The position numbers and the translations under genes are program-made. The notes beneath the pieces were generated by a model. That model was not told the DNA's origin. It saw nothing but the letters and a program-made list of their open reading frames with translations, and did no database searches. From Bacteroidales bacterium (GTDB lineage: Bacteria; Bacteroidota; Bacteroidia; Bacteroidales; UBA932), in the NCBI GenBank assembly GCA_017509755.1, contig JAFWOY010000015.1, positions 21,138 to 85,137 on the forward strand: a stretch of DNA of 64,000 nt, in the 5' to 3' direction. Position 1 is the first letter of the stretch; the number at the start of each line of letters is the position of its first letter. Shown piece after piece: positions 1 through 7,590 of the stretch.

Positions 1-2969
1 TTGGAGAAAGCGCCGTAGTATTTGGGGCTCCGGCGGCCCAAGAAGAGGATGTCATCGAGCGTCAGGGTCGACATCATCTCGTAACCGAGGACGTCACCGG
101 CAGCGTTGTATATCTGCATCTGGCCTTCCGGGGAGAGCTTGGCCATCCGGTATCCATACACATAATCCACAGGCTGGCCTTCCATCGGGTTGTGCGACAT
201 CAGGCTCGTGTAGGAGTTCTGGCCGGAATACACACTGGTCACCGTATTGTGGTTGTAGGCCAGGGTGAAGGAAGAATACCACTGGAAATCCTTTCCGCGC
301 ACCGGATAGCCGGAGATGGAAAAGTCCACACCGTAGTTCTCCAGCTCGGCATAGTTGATCTTCGCGGAAGCCCAGCCGGTCGTCGGGTCCATCGCCGCAT
401 TGCCGAGGGCGTCCTTCGTATGCTTGTGGTAGTACTCCGCCTCAACGTTGAGCCGATGGTCGAACATACTCAGTTCGAAACCGGCGTTCTGAATGAACAC
501 TTTCTCCCAGCCCAGTTCCGGGTTCTCGGGATTCTGGATGGTCAACACTTTCTGGCCGGTGAACGCATCGAGCATATTGGCCGTAATGACGTAAGGCGAG
601 GTCGTTTTGTCGACGTTTCCACTCAGACCATAAGAAGCCTTGAGCGAGAGTTCATCGATGGCATCCACGTGGAAGAACTGCTCGTTGGAAACCGTCCACT
701 TGCCGCCAATCGACCAGGTAGGCTGGTTGCGGTATTTCTTCGACCGGCCGAAGAGGTTGGTCTTGTCGTAACGCATACTGGTGAAGAGGGTGTAGCGGTT
801 GTCATAGGTGCCGCTGGCGGTGAAGAAGGTCGAGAAATATCGGTTCTCCACATCCGAAACGGAAGGATAATACTGGATGGTCTGGCGGCCGGCCTCCTGT
901 GAATAGCCGTACACTCCTTCGCTGGCCAGCGTATAATAGTCCATGCGGGTATCGTAAGTCAGGCCCTGCACGTCATAGCCGTACTGGATGTCGTGCAGAC
1001 CCCGCGTCCGGATGGCGAACATTTCGGTACCGGCCAGAGCCGAGACATACCATTTGTCGCTGGAATAATTGTAGTTCAGCACGTTCCTCCAAGTGTAACT
1101 CACGCCGTCGGAATTGCGGACGTCGCGGTTGGCGCCCTCCGGCAGATAGGAGGTCAGCATACCGGTCGCATCGTCGTACGCCGTGAACCTGTTGAACTGG
1201 TCGCGCGTATAGTAACTGTTGCGGCCGTAGATCACCTCGTTGGCCGCGTGGTCCACGGTATACATCCCACTCGTGGTGAACTTGAAGCCCCACGGGAGGT
1301 TAAAATCCAGCGCCATATTGGCCGACACGTTGTAGGCGTCGGTACGGTCGGTCACCTGGTCGCGGTCCTTGAGCCGGTTGTAGCTCCAGTCCGCATAACC
1401 CTTGGCCTCCAGTTCGTCTTTCAGGAACTGGGAGACACCGCGCATCTCGTTGGCGTAGGAGCCGTCGGAGTTGAAGAGACGCGTGAATGGAGCCATCGAG
1501 GTCGGAGTGCCCGTATAGGCGTCCGCCACGGAATAGTGGGCGCGGATACCGGTGCTCAGCTTGATGCGTTTGGTGATGTCGATGGAAGAGTTCCAGAGCA
1601 GGCCGGCGCGGTTCTGGCTGTTGCCGATCAGGTCGCCGCGGGAGTTCTCGAAGTTAATGGAGACATAGTTGGACGTTATCTCCGAGCCGCTCGTGATGAC
1701 GATGTTGTGCGTCTGGAAGAGGGAGTTCTGGTAGAAGTTCTTGCGGATGTCGTTCCAGTTGGTATAGGAGCCCAGCGCCTGGTAGCGGGAATCCCGCTCG
1801 GATTCTGAAATGTCCCCGTGCTGGTAATAGTATTCAATCAGGGCCGCCTCATCGAAGGAATAGGGAGAGCCTTGGATGATTCGCTGGATATCGAAGGTAT
1901 TGGCAAAGTGCTCGCGCTCCCAGTCGATGCGCTGGGCGGAGTTCAAGTAGCCGAGCGATTCGACGTCGAACTTGCTGCCGACCTTCACGTCGCCCGAATA
2001 GGAGACGTGCGTCTTGGCGTTGCGCGATCCTTTCTTGGTCGTGATGACGATCACGCCATTGGCAGCACGAACGCCCCAGATCGAGGCCGCGGCTGCGTCT
2101 TTCAGAACGGAGATCTGCTCGATGTCGTTGGGGTTTACGTTAAAGGCATCGTATTCCATCGGGAAACCGTCCACGACGATCAGCGGAGCGGTCTCGGCGT
2201 AGAGCGTTGCCTGGCCGCGGACAATCATCTTGCCCTCGCCATCGACGGCCAGACCGGGAACGACACCTTCGAGGCGGTCCACCACGTTGTTGGTCACGAT
2301 CTTATTCATCTTGTCGTCGGTCACCACGGCATAGGAACCGGTGGACCGGCCCTTCTCGATGGTCTGGTAACCGGTGATGACCGATTCGGTGATGACCATA
2401 TCGGAGTGCATCTCCACGTTTTTCTGGATGTCCTGCTCGCCCGGTTCGAGGGTGAGGTAGGCGTCTTCCATACCCAGGTAGGTGAATTTCAGCGTGGAAC
2501 TCTCCACGGGAACTTTGAAGGTAAAGAAGCCGTTCTCGTCGGTAATGGTGCAGACGCGGGTCTCGCCAATACAAACCGGAACGCCGATGAGCGGTTCACC
2601 CTCCGTGTCGCGGACATAACCGCTGATGGTACGGGTACGGCCGCTGAGCTGCTGGGCACTGATGCTGACAATGTTGCCTTTGACTGTGTATTGGCATTCA
2701 ATCAGATTGACCAGGTCGCGGATTACCTCTTCGGCGGGCCGCTTCCGGGCCTGGATGGTCACCTTCGGCCAGGTTTTGGCCAGGTCGGAGGAATAAACGA
2801 AATTCAGGCCGGTCTGCTTCTGTAGCGAAGCAAGCACGGTCTCCACGGGGGCGGACTGGTAGTTGACCGTCACCTTCGTGTCGAGGTCAGGTGCCGCGGC
2901 AGCCGTCACGACCGTCAGAACGGTCAGCGACAATGCCAGGAGCACCTTCTTTAATGCATTGATGATCAT
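1..2969 (-). CDS. SusC/RagA-family TonB-dependent outer-membrane receptor (C-terminus beyond window)
   Basis: Outer-membrane TonB-linked importer, of the kind that takes up oligosaccharides, peptides or metal complexes. I read it directly from the sequence: start ATG at 2967-2969 (MIINALKK), a signal peptide to about residue 26, an STN (secretin/TonB short N-terminal) domain at about 30-105, a carboxypeptidase-regulatory-like beta sandwich at about 113-185, then a plug domain with the family signature (ITGYQTIEKGRSTGSY) and barrel strands up to the left edge. About 989 residues are visible without a stop. The STN domain marks it as a transducer that can signal through the FecR/ECF sigma pair encoded just upstream (17-bp gap to fecR). 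The substrate cannot be inferred, because the usual SusD partner would lie outside the window. Confidence 0.93.
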   Translation of the reverse strand, partial: MIINALKKVLLALSLTVLTVVTAAAAPDLDTKVTVNYQSAPVETVLASLQKQTGLNFVYSSDLAKTWPKVTIQARKRPAEEVIRDLVNLIECQYTVKGNIVSISAQQLSGRTRTISGYVRDTEGEPLIGVPVCIGETRVCTITDENGFFTFKVPVESSTLKFTYLGMEDAYLTLEPGEQDIQKNVEMHSDMVITESVITGYQTIEKGRSTGSYAVVTDDKMNKIVTNNVVDRLEGVVPGLAVDGEGKMIVRGQATLYAETAPLIVVDGFPMEYDAFNVNPNDIEQISVLKDAAAASIWGVRAANGVIVITTKKGSRNAKTHVSYSGDVKVGSKFDVESLGYLNSAQRIDWEREHFANTFDIQRIIQGSPYSFDEAALIEYYYQHGDISESERDSRYQALGSYTNWNDIRKNFYQNSLFQTHNIVITSGSEITSNYVSINFENSRGDLIGNSQNRAGLLWNSSIDITKRIKLSTGIRAHYSVADAYTGTPTSMAPFTRLFNSDGSYANEMRGVSQFLKDELEAKGYADWSYNRLKDRDQVTDRTDAYNVSANMALDFNLPWGFKFTTSGMYTVDHAANEVIYGRNSYYTRDQFNRFTAYDDATGMLTSYLPEGANRDVRNSDGVSYTWRNVLNYNYSSDKWYVSALAGTEMFAIRTRGLHDIQYGYDVQGLTYDTRMDYYTLASEGVYGYSQEAGRQTIQYYPSVSDVENRYFSTFFTASGTYDNRYTLFTSMRYDKTNLFGRSKKYRNQPTWSIGGKWTVSNEQFFHVDAIDELSLKASYGLSGNVDKTTSPYVITANMLDAFTGQKVLTIQNPENPELGWEKVFIQNAGFELSMFDHRLNVEAEYYHKHTKDALGNAAMDPTTGWASAKINYAELENYGVDFSISGYPVRGKDFQWYSSFTLAYNHNTVTSVYSGQNSYTSLMSHNPMEGQPVDYVYGYRMAKLSPEGQMQIYNAAGDVLGYEMMSTLTLDDILFLGRRSPKYYGAFS

Positions 2970-2986
2970 TATAACTAAGAATTAGG

Positions 2987-4090
2987 TTATTGCTTGTGGA
3001 TGAAGATGGAACCCTCCGACAGATCGAACTGCAAGCCTGTGACCATCGCGAGGCTCTCGATAGTGGTCGAGAGGTCCTCGTAGCGGTCGAAGTTGCCGGA
3101 GAGGCGCGGCGCGCCGAGCGATTCGTCGGCGAATGCCACCTTGCAGCCGTACCATTTGGCGATGACCGTCATCACCCGGCTCAGCGGCCAGTCCTGGAAG
3201 GCGAACTTGCCGGTGTTCCAGGCGACGTACTGTTCCACATCGACCGTCTCGACCGTCAGGGTCTCGCCCAGGGTCGCCTTCTGGCCCGGCTCGATGTGCC
3301 GTTCCTCGCCGCTGGCGGGCGTGACGCTCACGCTGCCTTCGACCAGGACCACTTCGGTCGCGCCTTCCGTCTCGCGGGTCGAGACATTGAACTCGGTGCC
3401 ATAGACCTTGACATCGCCCTGCTTCGTGTGGACGATGAACTGGCGGGCGGCATCCTTGGCCACCATAAAATAGGCCTCGCCGTCGAGAATCACCTCGCGG
3501 GTCTTCGACTCGGGTTTTTCGGGATAGATCAGATAGGTGTCATTGTTCAGGTGAACCACGCTGCCGTCGTCGAGGGTGAGCCAGTACTCCTTGGTCTGCT
3601 CGGTCGTCACCTGACGGGCCGCAGCGAAGTCCTCGGGGCGGGCCGAGGCCGTGCTGCGCACGGCTTCCGCGACCGCATCGGCCGTCAGGCCGGTGACCGC
3701 CGCCTCCTGCTTGCCGGTCTTGCTGCTTTGCGCCATCGCCAGCTGGACGTCTTCTGGCAGCGACGGGCTCCCGGCCGGACGGCCGGGGCGGAGCAGCAGG
3801 ATGCCGCCGGCGATGAGGAGGACGGCCGCGGCGGCGGCTGCCGCGTAGCGGTAGCGCCGCCACACCGACGGCCGGACCACCTTCGGCACCGGTGCGTCTT
3901 CCGCACGCCGGATGTCCTTCGGCGCCGGCGCCGGCGCGTCCGCGCCGGTCTCCTTCAGCCGCTTCAGCAGGGCGGCCAGCGCCTGCTCGTCATCGATGCC
4001 GGCGAATTCGCGGTAACGGCGGACGAGTTCGTCCCCGTCAATCTCCCCCAGGAGCATCAGCTCCTTCAGTTCCCTGAACTTTTCTTCCAT
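2987..4090 (-). CDS. FecR-family anti-sigma factor
   Basis: Inner-membrane anti-sigma factor that should hold the neighbouring ECF sigma factor and respond to the STN domain of the TonB receptor. The protein is 367 residues: a cytoplasmic N-terminus, an alanine-rich transmembrane segment at about 82-100 (seven consecutive Ala), a periplasmic FecR domain around residues 160-260 (contains EVILDGEAYFMVAKDA) and a C-terminal DUF4974/STN-like domain. I chose the ATG at 4090 (MEEKFREL) because the family starts with this helix and AGGA lies just upstream. A longer in-frame start at 4150 would add 20 atypical residues. It lies 17 bp before the susC-like gene, so the two are probably co-transcribed. 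Confidence 0.92.
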   Translation of the reverse strand: MEEKFRELKELMLLGEIDGDELVRRYREFAGIDDEQALAALLKRLKETGADAPAPAPKDIRRAEDAPVPKVVRPSVWRRYRYAAAAAAAVLLIAGGILLLRPGRPAGSPSLPEDVQLAMAQSSKTGKQEAAVTGLTADAVAEAVRSTASARPEDFAAARQVTTEQTKEYWLTLDDGSVVHLNNDTYLIYPEKPESKTREVILDGEAYFMVAKDAARQFIVHTKQGDVKVYGTEFNVSTRETEGATEVVLVEGSVSVTPASGEERHIEPGQKATLGETLTVETVDVEQYVAWNTGKFAFQDWPLSRVMTVIAKWYGCKVAFADESLGAPRLSGNFDRYEDLSTTIESLAMVTGLQFDLSEGSIFIHKQ

Positions 4091-4243
4091 TTTCTGTCCT
4101 TTTACATAACCTAGTACGCAAAGTTCAGAAAAAGGGGGACAAGTTTTCAAAGTTGTTTCAGGCAGAGATGATCCGGAAATATCCGGTGGCAGATATTGCT
4201 TTCAGCAAAGCACACTTAATCAGACGGGTAGCCGCCACTGCCC

Positions 4244-4825
4244 TTATTTCATCAGGAAGAGCAGGAGGAGGAAGGCCTCCGGCGGAAGCAGTTCGCGGAG
4301 GCGGGCCAGCCCGCGCTGGCGCTGTTTCTTTACGCTCTCCGGCGTGATGCCCAGCTCGGCCGCGATCTCGGCGCTGGTCTTGCCCTGAACGGACAGCAGG
4401 AAGAGTTCCCGCTGCCGGGCCGGCAAGGCATCGATGGCCAGCAGAAGCTGCCGGTAGATTTCTTCCCGATGCAGGACCAGTTCGCCGTCCTCGTCGGTTT
4501 TCATCTCCGAAAACGCCTGTTCCACGGCTTCGATGCGGCTGCGCTCCACTTTCGCGTGGCGCAGATGGGAAATGCTTCCGTTGCGGACCGAATTGTAGAG
4601 ATACGCCTTCAGAGTTCCCTGGCTTTGGAAGGTATTCCGTTTCTGCCAAACATTGACAAACGTATCCTGCACAATCTCCTCCGCTACCTTCAATTCCCCG
4701 ACCATACGGGCGGAAAACAGCACCAGCGCCTTGTAGAAATGCTTGTAAAGCATCGACAAGGAGGAATCATCCCATCGATGGATGACCTCCATCCGCAAAG
4801 GCCTGCTATAATCATCTGCTGCCAT
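4244..4825 (-). CDS. ECF (sigma-70 family) RNA polymerase sigma factor
   Basis: Extracytoplasmic-function sigma factor of 193 residues, expected to direct transcription of the adjacent receptor genes when released by FecR. Sigma region 2 spans about residues 23-90 (VAEEIVQDTFVNVWQ is the core helix) and region 4 about 125-180 (LPARQRELF, then a helix-turn-helix EIAAELGITPESVKKQ). The start at 4825 (MAADDYSRP) leaves 16 bp to the stop of the upstream hydrolase gene. Met12 (4792) is an alternative start. A longer reading would run into that neighbour and lacks family similarity. The C-terminus ends in a hydrophobic run (FLLLLFLMK), common in Bacteroidetes ECF factors. 153 bp separate it from fecR. 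Confidence 0.93.
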   Translation of the reverse strand: MAADDYSRPLRMEVIHRWDDSSLSMLYKHFYKALVLFSARMVGELKVAEEIVQDTFVNVWQKRNTFQSQGTLKAYLYNSVRNGSISHLRHAKVERSRIEAVEQAFSEMKTDEDGELVLHREEIYRQLLLAIDALPARQRELFLLSVQGKTSAEIAAELGITPESVKKQRQRGLARLRELLPPEAFLLLLFLMK

Positions 4826-4841
4826 CTTCCGGCCCGAAGGA

Positions 4842-6170
4842 TTATCCCAGCGTGGCGATGATGTCGCGCAGGAGCGCGTTGAAATCGATGACGTGGTCGG
4901 GTTTCGGCGAATATCCCAGTACGACAACCACCAGATCTTTGGAAGGGATGATGAAAATCATCTGCCCGTCGTGACCCTGACAGGAATACAGGTCTGCGGG
5001 AGCGGAAGGATAGGTCCCGGCGCGGTTCAGCCAGAAACATGCGCCGTAACCGTCCTTGCTGTCGGAAGCCGGCGTGGTGGTGTATTCCACCCAATGCTCC
5101 GGAAGGATCCGTTCTTCCCCGATACAACCGTCGTGAAGGTACATATGACCCAGGCGGGCGAAGTCCCGCGCGGTGGCGTACAGGTAGGACGAGCCGACCG
5201 GCGTACCGCTCATATCGGGTTCGAAGCAGGGATTGTCGATACCCAGCGGATCGAAGAGCCGTTCGTGGATATAATTAAGGAATTCCGCATCCGAGGGGAA
5301 TCTGCCGCGTAGATAGCGCATGATGATGTTGGTACTGCCGCTCGAATAGTACCAGTGGGTGCCGGGCTTGGCCATCAGGGGTTTTGACAGGGCGAAAAGG
5401 CCCATGTCCTCCTCCCGGTGCAGCATGAGGTTCACATCGGAACGGGTGCCGTAGTTTTCGTTCCATTCCAGACCGCTCTGCATCTGCATCAGGTCGTTGA
5501 GCGTAATCGCAGCCCGGCCGTCGCCCTGCCACTCGGGGATGTCCATCGGAGCATGGATATCCACCAGGCCGTCACCGGCCATGACACCCACGATCGCATT
5601 GGTAAAACTCTTGCCCATACTCCAGCTCAGGAGCCGGGTTTCGGCGGTGATGCCCTCGCGATACCGCTCGGCTACCACGCCATCCTGATGCACGACGATG
5701 AACGCGAAGGGAGTACCATTATAGGCATGGTCGTCCACCAATGCCTTGGCGATGGGCGTCAGCCGGGCCGTGAGCGTCGAATCGCCGGGAAGCAGCGTTT
5801 CAAGCCCGGGATTATTGTGCACCTCCGGATATTCCTGCGCCAGCAGCCGTGCCATGGCGTTCTTTCCCCGCAGGAGCGTTACGCCATATCCCTCCCGATA
5901 GAGCGCCGTCGACTTGCTCCAGAGGAAACGGCTGGTTACCGTATGGTTTTCGTAATCCACCCGGTTGCGGGTGTATTGGATAAAGGAGAAATGCAGGTCG
6001 AGCGCCTCAACGTCGGCGGGCTCGCGACCGGACACGAAAACATCGGAGGCCAGGTTCTTGGCCGCGTAGCCCGTAATGATGGGCATCAGACTGTTCAGAT
6101 AAAGGCAGCCGCCCAGAAGCGCGGCCAGCAGCAACGCCAAAGCGATGCGAATGATTGACTTCTTTTTCAT
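4842..6170 (-). CDS. Secreted serine hydrolase, beta-lactamase-like (class C / EstB / NylB fold)
   Basis: A penicillin-binding-protein-fold serine hydrolase of 442 residues. An N-terminal hydrophobic segment with Cys22 (LLGGC) suggests a lipoprotein or membrane-anchored form. The SxxK nucleophile motif is at residues 184-187 (SMGK). YYSSGS at about 274-279 supplies the second-motif tyrosine, and GHDGQM near residue 410 probably takes the place of the KTG motif. The family includes 6-aminohexanoate-dimer hydrolases, esterases and D-aminopeptidases, so the substrate is unknown and true beta-lactamase activity should not be assumed. The gene starts 34 bp after the asd stop on the same strand. 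A weak promoter-like TATCTTTC sits in that gap (minus strand, about 6181-6188). Confidence 0.88.
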   Translation of the reverse strand: MKKKSIIRIALALLLAALLGGCLYLNSLMPIITGYAAKNLASDVFVSGREPADVEALDLHFSFIQYTRNRVDYENHTVTSRFLWSKSTALYREGYGVTLLRGKNAMARLLAQEYPEVHNNPGLETLLPGDSTLTARLTPIAKALVDDHAYNGTPFAFIVVHQDGVVAERYREGITAETRLLSWSMGKSFTNAIVGVMAGDGLVDIHAPMDIPEWQGDGRAAITLNDLMQMQSGLEWNENYGTRSDVNLMLHREEDMGLFALSKPLMAKPGTHWYYSSGSTNIIMRYLRGRFPSDAEFLNYIHERLFDPLGIDNPCFEPDMSGTPVGSSYLYATARDFARLGHMYLHDGCIGEERILPEHWVEYTTTPASDSKDGYGACFWLNRAGTYPSAPADLYSCQGHDGQMIFIIPSKDLVVVVLGYSPKPDHVIDFNALLRDIIATLG

Positions 6171-6204
6171 ATACAGTCCGAAAGATAATCATTTTGAGGC
6201 AAAT

Positions 6205-7203
6205 CTACAAAAAGCCCCGGCGGAGGAGTTCTTCGGCGATCTGGACGGCGTTGGTGGCGGCGCCTTTGCGGAGGTTGTCGGCCACGCACCAGAAGTTCAG
6301 GCCGCTTGCGACGGAGAAGTCGCGGCGGAGGCGGCCGACGAAGACTTCGTCCCGGCCTTCGGCATACAGCGGCATCGGATAGATGTTGTGCGCCGGGTCG
6401 TCCTGGACGACGACGCCTTCTGTGTTTTCCAGGATGCGGCGGACGTCGGCCAATTCGAACGGCTTTTCGAATTCGAGATTCACCGACTCGCTGTGGCCGC
6501 CGCGGACGGGCACACGGACCGTGGTCGCGCTGACGCCGATGCTCTCGTCGCGGAGGATCTTGTGCGTCTCGTTCACCATCTTCATCTCCTCTTTCGTATA
6601 TCCGTTTTCCAGGAAACTGTCGATGTGCGGCAGGATATTGCGGTCGATGGGATAGGGATACACGGCCGGATAACTCCCCCAGGCCTCCCCTGCCCGCTCG
6701 GCCTCCATCTGGACAACGGCTTTCTGCCCGGTGCCGGTGATGCTCTGGTAGGTCGATACGACGATGCGGCGGATCGTATAGGCGGCGTGGAGCGGCGCCA
6801 GCGGCAGCAGCATCTGGATGGTCGAGCAATTGGGATTGGCGATGATGAAGTCCTTTCCCGTCAGGACATCGGCGTTGATTTCAGGGACGACGAGTTTCTT
6901 GTCCGGATCCATCCGCCAGCAGGAAGAGTTGTCCACGACGCGGCAGCCGGCGGCGGCGAAGCGCGGCGCCAGCGCGCGCGAAGCGGCCGCGCCGGCGGAG
7001 AAGAGCGCGAGCTGCGGCCGGCGGCCGATGGCCTCATCGGCGCTGACGACTTTGTGCGCTTTCCCCCGGAAGACGACGGTCTTGCCGACCGACCGCTCCG
7101 AAGCGACAGGAATCAATTCATCGACGGGGAAATTCCGTTCCTCCAGGATCTGGATCATCCGGGTACCCACCAGCCCGGTGGCCCCTACTACAGCCACTTT
7201 CAT
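6205..7203 (-). CDS. asd: Aspartate-semialdehyde dehydrogenase
   Basis: Reduces aspartyl-4-phosphate to aspartate-4-semialdehyde, the branch metabolite for lysine/diaminopimelate and for homoserine (methionine, threonine). The protein is 332 residues, normal for the family. It has the NADP-binding GATGLVG at 7-13 and the catalytic cysteine C126 in NPNCST, followed by the family motif STYQSITGTGQKAV. It lies downstream of thrA and the met genes on the same strand, so the four biosynthetic genes make pathway sense together. A 383-bp spacer with the hairpin array separates it from thrA, and I see no convincing TAnnTTTG promoter directly upstream. It may be read through from thrA, or the array may carry the control element. 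Confidence 0.97.
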   Translation of the reverse strand: MKVAVVGATGLVGTRMIQILEERNFPVDELIPVASERSVGKTVVFRGKAHKVVSADEAIGRRPQLALFSAGAAASRALAPRFAAAGCRVVDNSSCWRMDPDKKLVVPEINADVLTGKDFIIANPNCSTIQMLLPLAPLHAAYTIRRIVVSTYQSITGTGQKAVVQMEAERAGEAWGSYPAVYPYPIDRNILPHIDSFLENGYTKEEMKMVNETHKILRDESIGVSATTVRVPVRGGHSESVNLEFEKPFELADVRRILENTEGVVVQDDPAHNIYPMPLYAEGRDEVFVGRLRRDFSVASGLNFWCVADNLRKGAATNAVQIAEELLRRGFL

Positions 7204-7242
7204 ATATCTTCGATTTATATCTATCTAATTTTCAACTATTTC

Positions 7243-7590
7243 CTAACCTCTTTCTGTTCCGGCCGGGACAGAAAGACGCGGGGCATCCGTCGGCCTCGAT
7301 AAAATGTCATCTCGATCATTCTGATTATCTGCCACATACGGTAATCTTTCTGTTCCAGTCGGGACAGAAAGACGGGGATTCCCTATCGGCCTCGAAGAAA
7401 TCGCGTTTTTAACATGCTGACTCCCAGCCGCATACGACAATCTTTCTGTTCCAAACGGGACAGAAAGATGGTAATCCCCTGCAGGCTTCGAAGAAACATC
7501 GTTTTTAACACATTGATTCGCAGCCATATACAACATTCTTTCTGTTCCGGAAGGGACAGAAAGACGCACATTGTAAATGGGAGGAATCAT
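7243..7590 (-). CDS. Questionable 115-codon repeat ORF in an ATGA overlap with thrA
   Basis: The ATG at 7588-7590 overlaps the thrA stop (TGA, 7587-7589) as ATGA, the same coupling seen at several real gene pairs here. The frame stays open for 115 codons across the whole hairpin array because the array period, 96 bp, is a multiple of three. The product would contain four copies of LSVPxGTER spaced by 32 residues. Against coding: the linkers between these peptides vary mostly by amino-acid-changing substitutions, the two other frames are also fairly open, and the constant part coincides with a palindrome that is invariant even at third codon positions. I regard the DNA/RNA element as the real feature. 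The ORF is either fortuitous or a leader-like translated spacer. Confidence 0.25.
   Translation of the reverse strand: MIPPIYNVRLSVPSGTERMLYMAANQCVKNDVSSKPAGDYHLSVPFGTERLSYAAGSQHVKNAISSRPIGNPRLSVPTGTERLPYVADNQNDRDDILSRPTDAPRLSVPAGTERG
7250..7563. repeat. Hairpin array: four 26-nt palindromes at exactly 96-bp period
   Basis: Four palindromes start at 7250, 7346, 7442 and 7538, exactly 96 bp apart. Each is CTTTCTGTTCC, four variable bases (GGCC, AGTC, AAAC, GGAA), then GGGACAGAAAG. The 11-nt arms are identical in all four copies, and the stem is fully paired on the plus strand if one T-G wobble is allowed. On the minus strand (the direction of thrA and asd) the same position is a C-A mismatch. 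The 70-nt spacers align without gaps but have diverged; shared pieces include CATACG/CATAC near the end and TCGAAGAAA and GTTTTTAACA in two of three. The array looks like an old tandem duplication in which only the hairpin has been held constant. The region is visibly lower in GC than the flanking genes. Confidence 0.9.

Noticed and set aside
4091..4243. Separate promoter for fecR-susC
   Set aside because: GAACTTTG near the fecR start lacks the T of TAnnTTTG and has no correctly spaced TTG; co-transcription with the sigma factor is equally likely.
4842..6170. Antibiotic-resistance beta-lactamase
   Set aside because: Only the general SxxK serine-hydrolase fold is supported; the second and third motifs fit the esterase/NylB-like branch and no resistance context is present.
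7250..7563. CRISPR array
   Set aside because: Repeat units are perfect palindromes, spacers are 70 nt and are related to one another, only four copies exist, and there are no cas genes in the window.
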